This document shows, piece by piece, positions 1 through 8,596 of a DNA stretch of 64,000 nucleotides. Location of the stretch: contig DAQA01000013.1 in the NCBI GenBank assembly GCA_002502685.1, positions 8,181-72,180 on the forward strand. Reading direction: 5' to 3'. Position 1 is the stretch's first letter, and each line of letters opens with the position of its first letter. Under the pieces are notes generated by a model. The model was given only the letters and a program-made list of their open reading frames with translations. It did not search any database and was not told the origin of the DNA. The stretch is from Euryarchaeota archaeon UBA202. GTDB taxonomy: Archaea; Thermoplasmatota; E2; UBA202. The position numbers were made by a program, and so were the translations under genes.

Positions 1-1
1 T

Positions 2-748
2 ACCAAATACCGGATTGATAATGGGCCAAAAAAAACCTATACGGCACCTCTTTTGATTACAACCGAAGGAATCCATACCCTCCATTATTACAGCAAGGAC
101 TGGACGGATACTGTTGAAGGAGAAAAATCCCTTACTATTATCATTGACAACACACCACCACTCCAAAACCTTTCCTTTAATGGAGCAAACTATACAAGTA
201 ATAATACTACATGGATAACATCCCAGACATACATAATCCTTGAAGGGTATGATAATGGATGTGGCCTTGGAAAAATATACTATCGCTGGGGAACAAAAAC
301 ATGGAAGCAATATAACCATTCCATCATCCTGACAGGTGGCAAAACAGAACTAGAATACTATATGGAAGATAAACTAGGGAACAGTGGAGACATCCAGGAA
401 ATAACCGTGGGGATAGATGACCAGGCTCCAGTAGTCATTATAAACTCACCCAAGGATAACTATTTATATATCGCCGGTCGAGCAATTTTATACCTACGCA
501 AACTACCTGGATCAGATGCAGTCATCATTGGCACTGCCATAATTGATGCCACAGCATCAGACACCTCGGGGATATATACCATGGAACTTTATATTGATGG
601 TGAATTACGCCATAAAACATATAATGGGGCCTTGGAGTGGCGGTGGAATCAGTTGGCATTCGCAATTCATACCATAGAGATTAGGGTCTATGATAATTTT
701 GGACACAGCACTACCAAAGAGATCAAAGTTTGGATGTTCAACCTTTAA
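2..748 (+). CDS. Secreted Ig-like surface protein, C-terminal part
   Basis: The reading frame is open from the left edge, so this is the tail of a longer gene with its start outside the window. The first residues (YRIDNG, then EGIHTLHYYSKD and IDNTPP) match the beta-sandwich repeats of archaeal and bacterial extracellular proteins, in which each repeat ends with a TPP-type linker. A second similar repeat follows. The last ~110 residues form a separate module with an EFYIDG-like strand (here ELYIDGELR), an aromatic EWRWNQ motif and a final FNL. The same module ends the next gene. Asn-X-Thr/Ser sites are frequent, as expected for an exported glycoprotein. No catalytic domain is visible in this part. 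Function is unknown; a surface-exposed enzyme or adhesin is plausible. Confidence 0.75.
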   Translation, partial: TKYRIDNGPKKTYTAPLLITTEGIHTLHYYSKDWTDTVEGEKSLTIIIDNTPPLQNLSFNGANYTSNNTTWITSQTYIILEGYDNGCGLGKIYYRWGTKTWKQYNHSIILTGGKTELEYYMEDKLGNSGDIQEITVGIDDQAPVVIINSPKDNYLYIAGRAILYLRKLPGSDAVIIGTAIIDATASDTSGIYTMELYIDGELRHKTYNGALEWRWNQLAFAIHTIEIRVYDNFGHSTTKEIKVWMFNL

Positions 749-933
749 GATTCATTCTCCTTTTCCCTTTCTTTATATTTATTTTTTAGTCTTCCAGGAT
801 ACTCAAGACCAATTCAACAACTACAAAAAAATCTATTTTTATCCTTTAATACCAAATGTAACCCTAGATTAGGTAACAAAAAAGATAGGTTATCAATAGA
901 TTTTAAGTAGACATATAACATATCAATTAAGAG

Positions 934-2796
934 ATGAAGAAGCAAGTATTTGCCCTAACATTTATTCTTGTAACTGTAAGCCTTATAGGGCTAATGGGTC
1001 CGTCCCATAAAGCGACAGGGATTGATGATTCAGGATGGTACTGGAAACCAGAAAGCTATGCCCAGTTGGTCACTTGGTATAGACACTTGGAGGAAAATTA
1101 CTCGGGATATATTGAAGTATTTAAAGCAAATGAGCTTTATGGAACTGGGAAAGTAGATGGGGGATATGACCTTTATTATGTCCGGATAACCAATGAATCC
1201 CGAGGTTTCCATAAACCCGAGGTTCTTTTCCTGGGTAGCCCCCATGGTGACGAAACAGCAGGAACCATAGGAATGTACTGGTTTACGGACTGGCTTATGA
1301 GACATGCATACCATCCAGATTTTGACAACCCTGAAAGAGGCTGGTATCAATGGCTCATTGACAATCGAGAAATCTATCTTGAGGTAAGCCATAATCCCTA
1401 TGGATTTGACCATATCCAAAGAGGTGACTTTAATGGATGGGATCTAAACAGGGAAGCAGACTATCACGGGCCAGGTCCAAATACCAGGGGGATCTGGGCC
1501 AGTGTAAATGGATTCACATTGACACGATTCATTGATAACCATCTCATAAGGATAGGGACCGATTTCCATGGTGGCGTACGAATGTTATTATATCCATGGT
1601 CATCAAATTATGACTCAATAAATGGGACAAGTCCTCTGAGCAATATGACCTATACTCATGCACCCCCGGATTTTTATTATTATGATACAACATCTCTGCG
1701 TGTGGGTAACTATATGGGTGATTTCGGTGGTGACTTAAATCCTGGGAACTGTGGAACCATTCCTGATACTGTTGGCTATGAAGCACCGGGTGCAATTGCT
1801 CCTTGGGCATATGGGGCAGATATCAAAGAAAATCCGTGGGAGGATCAATGGGTAAATAATGAAGAATTTGGAAACTATCCCGGGGCAGGTATCTTGTGGA
1901 TTACTCCAGAACTTTCAGTTATAAAAAACCCTCCTGAGATTACTATGGGAAGTGATCATATTTTGGGATATGGGACAGAGGTACGGCGATTTCTCCTTCA
2001 TCAGATAGATCTGGCACAACCCTATATTTGGTGGTTATCCCCCTGTAATAATAGTCTTCATCCCCGCAATGTTTCACTCCAATGGCAAGTTAATGGATGC
2101 CATGTGGTAGATCAAACCCTTGTCCAATGGGGGACGAACTCTGACCCGATTAATAATCCTGATCATGTCTCTAGCCTACACAATGATTATCAAGGAGATT
2201 ATGTGGGAGGGACAGGATGGGATAATGCCTTAGATGGAAATAGAAAAGGGAGAATTTATTGGGAAAACCTAACACTTGATGAACCAGGTGATTATTATTT
2301 TGTAGCAAAGGCACAAGTTGATCAAGCATATAAAAAGACCTTGGTAGCCCCTGAGTATGCCGATGATCATTCTTATCTTCGGCTTATAAAGGAAAGAACA
2401 AATGATTCATATCTTGAGGAACTTAATGGAACAGATGGCAGAGAATACATAAAGGGGCAGCTATGGTGGTATAGTCCTATAGTTCATATTCATGTGGGAA
2501 CAATAGAGAGACCTCGAGAGGGATATCTGTATGTTGCCAATCGTGAAATCATGCCAACCTTGAGAGGAAAAACTTTGGTAATTGGCGATATCTTAGTATC
2601 CACAAATACCCAAAACACTTCATGTGTGGAATTCTATGTGGATGGAAACCTTCGTGACCGGGTTACCACAGAACCATATGAATGGCGATGGGAGGAAACA
2701 ATCTTTGGAACCCATGAACTCGAAGTAAAAATATATGGAAGGGGCGACCATTTTGTTTCTCAAACAATTCCCCTAACCATTTTTAACATTGCCTAG
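934..2796 (+). CDS. Secreted M14-family zinc carboxypeptidase
   Basis: Predicted exported peptidase removing C-terminal residues from peptides. Residues 1-28 are a signal peptide (basic start, hydrophobic core FALTFILVTVSLIGLMG). The M14 core follows: HGDE gives zinc ligands near His104 and Glu107, DLNRE resembles the conserved substrate-binding Asn-Arg pair, DFHGG supplies the third zinc ligand near His212, and ITPELS carries the likely general base near Glu326. Residues about 345-510 look like an added beta domain. The last ~105 residues are an Ig-like module (YLYVANREI, EFYVDGN, EWRWEE, final FNIA) also found at the end of the preceding gene. The ATG follows the leader closely with no clear Shine-Dalgarno sequence. 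The gene fits a scavenging, protein-degrading lifestyle together with the C1 protease further right. Confidence 0.85.
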   Translation: MKKQVFALTFILVTVSLIGLMGPSHKATGIDDSGWYWKPESYAQLVTWYRHLEENYSGYIEVFKANELYGTGKVDGGYDLYYVRITNESRGFHKPEVLFLGSPHGDETAGTIGMYWFTDWLMRHAYHPDFDNPERGWYQWLIDNREIYLEVSHNPYGFDHIQRGDFNGWDLNREADYHGPGPNTRGIWASVNGFTLTRFIDNHLIRIGTDFHGGVRMLLYPWSSNYDSINGTSPLSNMTYTHAPPDFYYYDTTSLRVGNYMGDFGGDLNPGNCGTIPDTVGYEAPGAIAPWAYGADIKENPWEDQWVNNEEFGNYPGAGILWITPELSVIKNPPEITMGSDHILGYGTEVRRFLLHQIDLAQPYIWWLSPCNNSLHPRNVSLQWQVNGCHVVDQTLVQWGTNSDPINNPDHVSSLHNDYQGDYVGGTGWDNALDGNRKGRIYWENLTLDEPGDYYFVAKAQVDQAYKKTLVAPEYADDHSYLRLIKERTNDSYLEELNGTDGREYIKGQLWWYSPIVHIHVGTIERPREGYLYVANREIMPTLRGKTLVIGDILVSTNTQNTSCVEFYVDGNLRDRVTTEPYEWRWEETIFGTHELEVKIYGRGDHFVSQTIPLTIFNIA

Positions 2797-2901
2797 TTAG
2801 ACAACCATTTTGATAAAAAGTAAAGTGGGAACACTAATATATAGTAAAAAATAATCGAAGAAGTATGATGTGTAAAAGTAAAGTTGAAGAAAAAAAAAAT
2901 C

Positions 2902-4200
2902 TTATTGATAATGGGTGGGCTCAGCTTTCATAAATTCTCTTAAAAGACATGTGGCATAACAACCCTTGGATAGATCAAATTCCATAGTTACATAGTTCTG
3001 ATAGATGGTATAATCAAAATTTGTGAGGGGTGCAAGTAGAATCCTTCGAAATCCCCGGGAGGTTAAACGGGGAATATCAGGTATAACAAACTTGGTAAGT
3101 GACACGTGGTCATCAATGATTTTTTTTTCTATCTGTCCCATTTTTCCCCCTCCAAAATGGGTCTCAAACCCAGGAAGGATACCGGAGACAAAGGCCTCTT
3201 CTTCCTGTATTTGTCGATTGACCTTTTCCAGGTTTTCATCTGTGACAGGAATCCCCTCACGATCAGCCATAATACGGCGATTTCTTACGGGCAATACAAC
3301 ATCTCCCACCAGGGCTCTATTCAAGGGTAAATCCTCTTTAATTCGCCGGGAAAGAATTAAGTTAAAAAGATAAGACTGGTAGGAATGAATGAACATTTGT
3401 ACAAGATGTGGGGGCAGAGTTAAAAGTGCTCCGATCCAATCATCGGGATTTCGGGCTAGATGGGAAATCATTAAGCGTTCAAAAAGAAGATACGAAGGAT
3501 ATATCTCTAGTGCTTTTTTAAAATCCTTTGTTTGTTGTAAAAATGTTCGTGCTCTGTATGATTCTTCACCTTCCCCAGGTAGGGGGTTGCAAATGTAGGT
3601 TAGTATTGCTTTTTTAAAGTTGCCTTCAATAATATATTTGCCGACAATGTGGGTGATTGGTCTAATGACCCCAAATCGTTGTACCCCAAAAAAATTGGGG
3701 AAACCGCCTGTTTCTAAAATTTTGTCCAATATAATCGTGAATTGTTTTTTTATGTTGTTTCGTGTGTTCCGTATTGTAATCTTAAAGGTATTCCCAATAT
3801 GATCTCCCCATGAGATTGGCCTATTGCTGGTATAACAATCCGTTATTTCAACGTCCTTGATGTAAGCATTTTTTACAGTATCCAGTGATGTTTTAAAGGA
3901 CATTACTTGTTTGGTGATAGCTCTTTTATCCTTTGTGCCCGCGATGCCGATCATATGGGAAGAAATACCCATTTTTTTGGAAAGCTGTAAGAGAAGATTA
4001 AATGTTTCCCAATTAATCGATGTCACTTTTGCAATAACAAATGCACCATCGCGTTCCGGCGGGGGTGTAATACGTTCTTCAACTATAAAATCACTGGGGT
4101 GAACCTTGATTTTTCCCCCGATGCCTTTCCTTGGTGTGAGAAATACCCTCATTCCTATCTGTTTTTCCCCTTCAGGGGGTGAAACAGATACTACGGGCAC
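2902..4200 (-). CDS. truD: tRNA pseudouridine synthase TruD
   Basis: Converts a uridine in tRNA to pseudouridine (TruD/Pus7 family). The catalytic motif GTKDKR is present with the nucleophilic aspartate near residue 91, and the family motif NFFGVQRFG lies near the middle. At 432 residues it has the usual archaeal length. The listed start is a GTG that shares one base with the stop of rpoL (TAGTG), which implies translational coupling; an internal ATG about 16 codons later (MRVFLTP) is the alternative. It is the last gene of a csl4-rpoL-truD operon and ends facing the M14 peptidase gene. Confidence 0.95.
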   Translation of the reverse strand: MPVVSVSPPEGEKQIGMRVFLTPRKGIGGKIKVHPSDFIVEERITPPPERDGAFVIAKVTSINWETFNLLLQLSKKMGISSHMIGIAGTKDKRAITKQVMSFKTSLDTVKNAYIKDVEITDCYTSNRPISWGDHIGNTFKITIRNTRNNIKKQFTIILDKILETGGFPNFFGVQRFGVIRPITHIVGKYIIEGNFKKAILTYICNPLPGEGEESYRARTFLQQTKDFKKALEIYPSYLLFERLMISHLARNPDDWIGALLTLPPHLVQMFIHSYQSYLFNLILSRRIKEDLPLNRALVGDVVLPVRNRRIMADREGIPVTDENLEKVNRQIQEEEAFVSGILPGFETHFGGGKMGQIEKKIIDDHVSLTKFVIPDIPRLTSRGFRRILLAPLTNFDYTIYQNYVTMEFDLSKGCYATCLLREFMKAEPTHYQ

Positions 4201-4472
4201 TATTTTTTCATCTCCTCAATGGATTTGCGGAGGGAATCAGTGTCTTTTTTTAGGGCCCGTACGGCTTTAAGAAGGATCGTTTTGGGATTTCCCTCTTTTA
4301 CCTTGAGAAAGAAACGGGGATTGGCAAGAAGTGGATGGTCAATTCTCCAGTCTGCAAGAGTGATTTTATTGTCGTCTAATAATTTATATTTTAGGGGATT
4401 CAAAATAGTTTTTTCTCCAATGACTTCGAATTCTAATTCATTTTTTTTATTTGTCAGTATTTTTATCTCCAT
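4200..4472 (-). CDS. rpoL: DNA-directed RNA polymerase subunit L
   Basis: Small subunit of archaeal RNA polymerase, homologue of eukaryotic Rpb11/AC19, which pairs with subunit D to nucleate assembly. The hallmark segment IDHPLLANPRFFLKV is present, and the length of 90 residues is typical. The C-terminus is a charged helix (LRKSIEEMKK). It starts four bases after the stop of csl4 and its TAG stop overlaps the GTG of truD, so the three genes are almost certainly co-transcribed. This is a clear archaeal marker. Confidence 0.93.
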   Translation of the reverse strand: MEIKILTNKKNELEFEVIGEKTILNPLKYKLLDDNKITLADWRIDHPLLANPRFFLKVKEGNPKTILLKAVRALKKDTDSLRKSIEEMKK

Positions 4473-4476
4473 ATTC

Positions 4477-5052
4477 TCACCGTTTATCTAGATTACCTTC
4501 TCCATAGTCACTGGCGACTTTTCTTGTTTCAACACGGCCGCAAATCGAGCATTCCAATTTATCCTTTTTTTTCTGGAGAACATTTCGGCAATTGACACAA
4601 TAGGACTTGATAACTCCTAAATCAGGACCAACCGTGCTTAGTTTAATTGATGGTTTCACTTGAATGACCTTGGCTCGTGCGATATCGCCGATGCGGTATT
4701 TTTCCCCGGTTGCAGAAACATAATCCCGGGATAGATTAGAGATGTGAATTGCGGCTATTGTATCTCCAAACAATGACCGTTTTTTTCCTGCCACATGGAG
4801 AATATCTACCAAAACCATGGATTTTGTTGTCTTTTTGATTTCGATGAGGACAATATCCCCTTTATTTACCGAGTTGGGTGTATTCGTTAAGGGTTTTACT
4901 TCAGCAGACATCCGGTTTTTGTTCACTTGAAACGTACCAATGATCCCACTGATAATGTCATTGTTGATATTATAGGTTCCGTATCCTGAGAGCAATTCCT
5001 CGGTGGTTGCAATTATTTCACCGGGGAATACAAATGTTCCATCCTTTATCAT
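4477..5052 (-). CDS. csl4: Exosome RNA-binding protein Csl4
   Basis: RNA-binding cap subunit of the archaeal RNA exosome. The order is an N-terminal domain beginning MIKDGTFVFPGE, an S1-like OB-fold in the middle (VNKGDIVLIEI to AAIHISNLS), and a C-terminal zinc ribbon with CVNC and CSIC. The ATG start is preferred over an in-frame TTG 18 bases upstream for two reasons: family members begin with this motif, and the TATA box lies about 30 bases before the ATG, which would put the TTG upstream of the transcript start. First gene of the csl4-rpoL-truD operon. Confidence 0.92.
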   Translation of the reverse strand: MIKDGTFVFPGEIIATTEELLSGYGTYNINNDIISGIIGTFQVNKNRMSAEVKPLTNTPNSVNKGDIVLIEIKKTTKSMVLVDILHVAGKKRSLFGDTIAAIHISNLSRDYVSATGEKYRIGDIARAKVIQVKPSIKLSTVGPDLGVIKSYCVNCRNVLQKKKDKLECSICGRVETRKVASDYGEGNLDKR

Positions 5053-5076
5053 TATCGTAAATGAATACAAAACTTC

Positions 5077-5088
5077 CCTTTATAGATG
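5077..5088 (-). promoter_or_regulatory. TATA box of the csl4 operon
   Basis: On the minus strand this reads CATCTATAAAGG. It lies about 25 bases upstream of a position just before the csl4 ATG, so the transcript should be nearly leaderless. This spacing decides the csl4 start. Confidence 0.6.
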
Positions 5089-5092
5089 ACGG

Positions 5093-5485
5093 TTATTGTT
5101 TCGGGGGAAAATTAGAAGCAAGAGTGTAGTAGGAAAAATGAAAAAAAAAATTAAATAGAAACCTGTGAAGGGACAGATTGAATGCAACCTGAATAAAAAA
5201 AAAAAAAAGACGGTATATACAAAACATGATATAAGCCAATTGATTCCGGTGTACAGAAAGAACTGAGAGCTATAAGAGAGGAACAAGGAGGAAAAAAAAA
5301 ACAAAAAAAAAAATCATGGCACGGATGGAGATGCTTGTTTCTTGCCTTTTTTTCTCCTTGCCTATTTGTATCAAATTATGATCGGGATTGGTTTCAATTG
5401 ATATTTTTTGTTTAGTGGATTGCAACAATAAAATAAAGAGTATGTCCACTATTAATGCCTAAAAAGAGATGAGGATGTATACAGA
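5093..5485. other. A/T-rich intergenic region
   Basis: About 390 bases with long runs of A and no convincing gene; reading frames here are low-complexity, rich in Phe/Leu or Lys. No tRNA fold, repeat or hairpin with a T-tract was recognised. The right end leads into the promoter of the small zinc-ribbon gene (GCTATAAAAAG at 5494-5504). Confidence 0.5.
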
Positions 5486-5534
5486 GGGGGGATGCTATAA
5501 AAAGCGATAATGTTTAATAGAAGGTGAAGGTTTA

Positions 5535-5675
5535 ATTGTCGGTGATATAATCGAGAACATATTCCCTCCCTGTCCAAAATGCGAAAAAGGATGGCTAGTC
5601 CCATTTTCCTTTGGCAGAGATGTCTTTGAAAAATGGAAATGTACCGAATGTGGACATACTATTGAAAAAAGATAA
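5535..5675 (+). CDS. Zinc-ribbon mini-protein with non-canonical start
   Basis: The frame encodes a compact zinc ribbon with two CXXC pairs (CPKC and CTEC) separated by a basic, aromatic segment (WLVPFSFGRDVFEKWK) and ends HTIEKR. After an in-frame TAA at 5508 there is no ATG, GTG, TTG or CTG before the first cysteine pair. An ATT codon at 5535 sits seven bases after a good Shine-Dalgarno match, AGGTGA, and is used here as the proposed start, giving about 46 residues. A TATA-like GCTATAAAAAG is about 35 bases upstream. The intact motifs argue that it is a real gene. Nucleic-acid binding is a guess from the fold. A start-codon mutation or a sequence error is the alternative. Confidence 0.55.
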   Translation: MVGDIIENIFPPCPKCEKGWLVPFSFGRDVFEKWKCTECGHTIEKR

Positions 5676-5809
5676 GGACATCTGTACCGCCTAGGTGCCA
5701 TCAACTATAAATATCTTTTTTTCAGGTCTCATTGTTACGGTCAAGAATGTAGAGATACTCCATCATTTAAAGCAATAAAGTATTGCAAACACAGAAAAAA
5801 AGAGAGTTT

Positions 5810-6685
5810 TTATCCCGACCTATGTCCATAAAACTTTACAGCATTACTATGTAATGGTATACCCATATCCTCTGCAATGCTTTGACACTTGACCCGTAAA
5901 AAATAGACGATGGGTCGATAATTGGTTTCTGAAAAAGCCTCATAATTTGCCATGCCTTTACAAATCAGAAGGGTAGATGACTCTAATTTTTTAATCATCA
6001 TAGGAGAGAGAATATCAAAATCCACTCCAACAGCAAAACCTGGGGTGGTTAATATTTCATCTGCAATTCTACCCAGGCCTGCAAATTGTGCATCCTCAAA
6101 TGTAGCATCTGTAAGAATGGGAACACCCTTAACAACAACGGTCAGATGGATATCATATTTTTTTAATTCTTTACATAACAGAGCATCAAAAACTATCTCC
6201 CCACAATTATCGGTAAAGAGGACAATATTTCCTCTAAGAAGACCCCTGATGCAATCAAGATCGCTATACCCTAATCCCTGGTGAAATGACTCTTCAAAAA
6301 AGTGTTCCAGGTCTTGCGGGGACGAGGCACTTCCCTCGATACCGAAATCTATGGTGTTTCCAATAATAGAGCAAAGAACCGCTGCCTGCAGAGGATCATT
6401 GCTTTCCAGTATGCGTTCTTGAGCCCGGGGAAGAAGGCTCTTGGCCACCTGGTTGCTTTTTTTCTTCAATTCATGATAGGGATCTAGTGACCCCATGGCT
6501 TGATATGCGGTGTGATGAACCCTTGTTGCAACCTGTGCAGAACTAAGGTTGTCGTACTCCTTCAGTATAATCTTCATGGATTGCAACAATACCCTTCTTT
6601 GTACATCCTTATCACTATTAACCAGCCCAGTCTCAAACAAGACTCTGTTTAAAAGACAGGGGGCACATCGAGGTTTCATTTTCAT
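5810..6685 (-). CDS. DUF89 metal-dependent phosphatase (first copy)
   Basis: Member of the DUF89/ARMT1-like family, many of which are metal-dependent phosphatases that remove damaged phosphorylated metabolites. The archaeal subtype signs are the N-terminal CAPC motif (residues 7-10), NTIDFG in the middle, and the metal-binding stretch DNCGEIVFD, followed by VVVKGVPILTDAT and ICKGMANYE. At 291 residues it is full length. A second, divergent copy lies at 24.5-25.3 kb inside the Fe-S cluster, so the two probably have different substrates. It stands alone here, with no operon partner. Confidence 0.85.
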   Translation of the reverse strand: MKMKPRCAPCLLNRVLFETGLVNSDKDVQRRVLLQSMKIILKEYDNLSSAQVATRVHHTAYQAMGSLDPYHELKKKSNQVAKSLLPRAQERILESNDPLQAAVLCSIIGNTIDFGIEGSASSPQDLEHFFEESFHQGLGYSDLDCIRGLLRGNIVLFTDNCGEIVFDALLCKELKKYDIHLTVVVKGVPILTDATFEDAQFAGLGRIADEILTTPGFAVGVDFDILSPMMIKKLESSTLLICKGMANYEAFSETNYRPIVYFLRVKCQSIAEDMGIPLHSNAVKFYGHRSG

Positions 6686-6843
6686 TTGTCAGGTACAATA
6701 GATTGCTCTTTTTTAAGATTTGTATCTTCTCATATCCTCAATGGTGTTGGTGTTCTTCATCAAAAAGACTAGTGTACCCAAACGGAAAAGTAAAGAAGGA
6801 GAACAAATATTTTAAATATTATTTGGTCATATGGTAATCCCAG

Positions 6844-7236
6844 ATGCCCTTAAAGGAGGAATCTAGTACAATTTTGCCCAAAAAAACAGCGAAAATCAGT
6901 GGCATGGCCCACTCCCTGTGTCTTCTGCATTACTTAGATGAAAAAAAGAAGCCCAAGGGGCTTCGAATAAAAGGCATTATTAGAGAAATAATCAAAAATC
7001 GGGATAAAACATTCCTGTTAGGATTCCATTGGAAACCCTTTTATATTGGAGCCATGCATTTCCAGGATGCCTACAATTATGATATTGAACGGGTACAACG
7101 CTGCGCCATACATTATGCAACACCCAATGGCCGAATTATTCCCTTGTGTGCCTATATTGTGGGTCCCACCTATGGGGAGAAAATAGAAAAAAAATTTAGT
7201 GTATCATTGGAGGAATATCATGGTCGTGAAAATTAA
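6844..7236 (+). CDS. Stand-alone tail domain of tetraether-synthase-like radical SAM proteins
   Basis: The 130 residues contain MHFQDAYNYD, ERVQRC and IHYATPNGRIIPLCAY, a block I recognise from the C-terminus of archaeal radical SAM proteins of the MJ0619/Tes (tetraether lipid synthase) type. The radical SAM core with its CX3CX2C motif is absent. An in-frame TAA lies just before the ATG, so this is the whole gene as it stands. It overlaps the following ferredoxin gene by 17 bases, and geranylgeranyl reductase follows, which places it in a lipid-related operon. It may be a trans-acting accessory subunit or a truncated remnant; intact coupling to the next two genes favours a functional protein. 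A TATA-like TTTTAAATATT is about 30 bases upstream. Confidence 0.6.
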   Translation: MPLKEESSTILPKKTAKISGMAHSLCLLHYLDEKKKPKGLRIKGIIREIIKNRDKTFLLGFHWKPFYIGAMHFQDAYNYDIERVQRCAIHYATPNGRIIPLCAYIVGPTYGEKIEKKFSVSLEEYHGREN

Positions 7237-7384
7237 TCGGGATAAATGTATGTATTGCGGGGGCTGTGTGGGTCTGTGCCCCGTTAATGCCCTGACTCTT
7301 CAGGAGGTACGACTAGTGGTTAGCAATAAGTGTACCGAGTGCGGCATCTGTATTCAATTTTGTCCCGTGGGGGCTTTACAATGA
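7220..7384 (+). CDS. Small 2[4Fe-4S] ferredoxin, likely donor to the next enzyme
   Basis: A 54-residue dicluster ferredoxin with motifs CMYCGGCVGLCP and CTECGICIQFCP. The ATG used here follows a strong Shine-Dalgarno GGAGG at 7209-7213; an upstream in-frame ATG at 7199 has none. It overlaps the end of the preceding gene and its TGA overlaps the ATG of geranylgeranyl reductase (ATGA). Archaeal geranylgeranyl reductases can take electrons from ferredoxin, so this is probably the dedicated electron carrier. Confidence 0.85.
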   Translation: MVVKINRDKCMYCGGCVGLCPVNALTLQEVRLVVSNKCTECGICIQFCPVGALQ

Positions 7385-8571
7385 AAAATATTTCTACTGA
7401 TGTTTTGATAGTGGGCGCAGGGCCTGCGGGAAGCACAGCAGCACGGGAGCTGGCGGCAAAGGGTATTGATGTCATTGTGCTTGAAAAAAAACCAGAGATT
7501 GGTTGTTTTAAAAGATGTGCAGAGGGGATAACGCTTAGGGGTTTGACCGATGCAGGTATCAAACCTCAAAAAGAGTGGGCATTGGGACATATTACGGGTG
7601 CGCGACTTTATCCTCCATCTGAAAAAAATGTGGTGGAGATGAAGGGGGATCGCATGGCGGGATATGTTGTTGAACGAAAGGTGTTTGAAAAATGGTTAGC
7701 CAGCAGGGCTGTGAAGGAGGGGGCACGTTTTATGGTGAAAACTCCTGCCTTAGGGTTCCATAGATCGGGGGAGAAATGTATTGTAAAAACCCGGTATATG
7801 GATGCGGCTTTGGCTATTGAAACTAAACTTGTGTTGGGTGCAGATGGCGTGGAAAGCAAGGTTGGCCGATGGGCCGGAATAAAGGCCCTGAACAGGATTT
7901 CGGATTATCATTCAGGATTTCAGTACGAGATGGCGGGGGTGAATGTGGATGACTCCTATATCCACTTATTTTTTGGTACAAAGGTTGCCCCTAAGGGGTA
8001 TTTATGGATTTTTCCCAAAAAATTTTCTGCAAATGTGGGAGTGGGTGTTCTCACAAAAGAAATACGGAATAAACGCCCCATGGACTATGTCCATACTTTT
8101 ATTGATGCCCATCCAGATATGTTTGCCACAGCCAGTCCCCTGGAGGTTAATGCGGGAGGGGTCCCAGTGGCCCATAATACTGAAATGGTCACGGATAATG
8201 TGATGCTCATTGGTGATGCCGCCCAGGTTGTTCATCCTCTTCATGGAGGGGGTATCATTCGCAGTATCAAGTCTGCCCAGGCAGCGGCCCACACGGCCCT
8301 TCTGGCACTGGAAGAAAAAAATTATTCCCGAAAAAGATTGATGGAGTACCAGGATTGGTGGGAGACTGCTTATGGTGTACAAATGGCTAAGCTGATGAAA
8401 ATCCGTTCGTTTTTGGAACGGTTAGATGATAAGGATTTTGAGTTATTAGCAGAAGTTCTCAGTGGTGAAGATATCATGGATGTTATTGATGCAAAGGTGA
8501 CATTTTTGATGAAAAAATTGATTACTAAGCCATCGATAGCCCGGTTGGTAAAAAAATATTTGTCTGGATAA
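7381..8571 (+). CDS. Geranylgeranyl reductase family flavoprotein
   Basis: FAD enzyme that saturates the isoprenoid chains of archaeal membrane lipids or menaquinone-type side chains. The N-terminal Rossmann motif GAGPAGSTAA is followed by LEKKPEIG and a CAEGI segment with the cysteine conserved in digeranylgeranylglycerophospholipid reductases. GDAAQVVHPLHGGGI near residue 280 is the second FAD-binding motif. The 396-residue length from the ATG is normal. The start is fixed by the ATGA overlap with the ferredoxin. It ends facing the fibrillarin gene with a 25-base gap. Confidence 0.9.
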   Translation: MKNISTDVLIVGAGPAGSTAARELAAKGIDVIVLEKKPEIGCFKRCAEGITLRGLTDAGIKPQKEWALGHITGARLYPPSEKNVVEMKGDRMAGYVVERKVFEKWLASRAVKEGARFMVKTPALGFHRSGEKCIVKTRYMDAALAIETKLVLGADGVESKVGRWAGIKALNRISDYHSGFQYEMAGVNVDDSYIHLFFGTKVAPKGYLWIFPKKFSANVGVGVLTKEIRNKRPMDYVHTFIDAHPDMFATASPLEVNAGGVPVAHNTEMVTDNVMLIGDAAQVVHPLHGGGIIRSIKSAQAAAHTALLALEEKNYSRKRLMEYQDWWETAYGVQMAKLMKIRSFLERLDDKDFELLAEVLSGEDIMDVIDAKVTFLMKKLITKPSIARLVKKYLSG

Positions 8572-8596
8572 AGTTGATGCACTTGTAGTGGGATGG

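Noticed and set aside
5080..5304. Phe/Leu-rich minus-strand frame
   Set aside because: Low-complexity translation of A-runs; no start context or family features.
7199..7219. Upstream ATG for the small ferredoxin
   Set aside because: It has no ribosome-binding site, whereas the ATG at 7220 follows GGAGG and gives the normal ferredoxin start.
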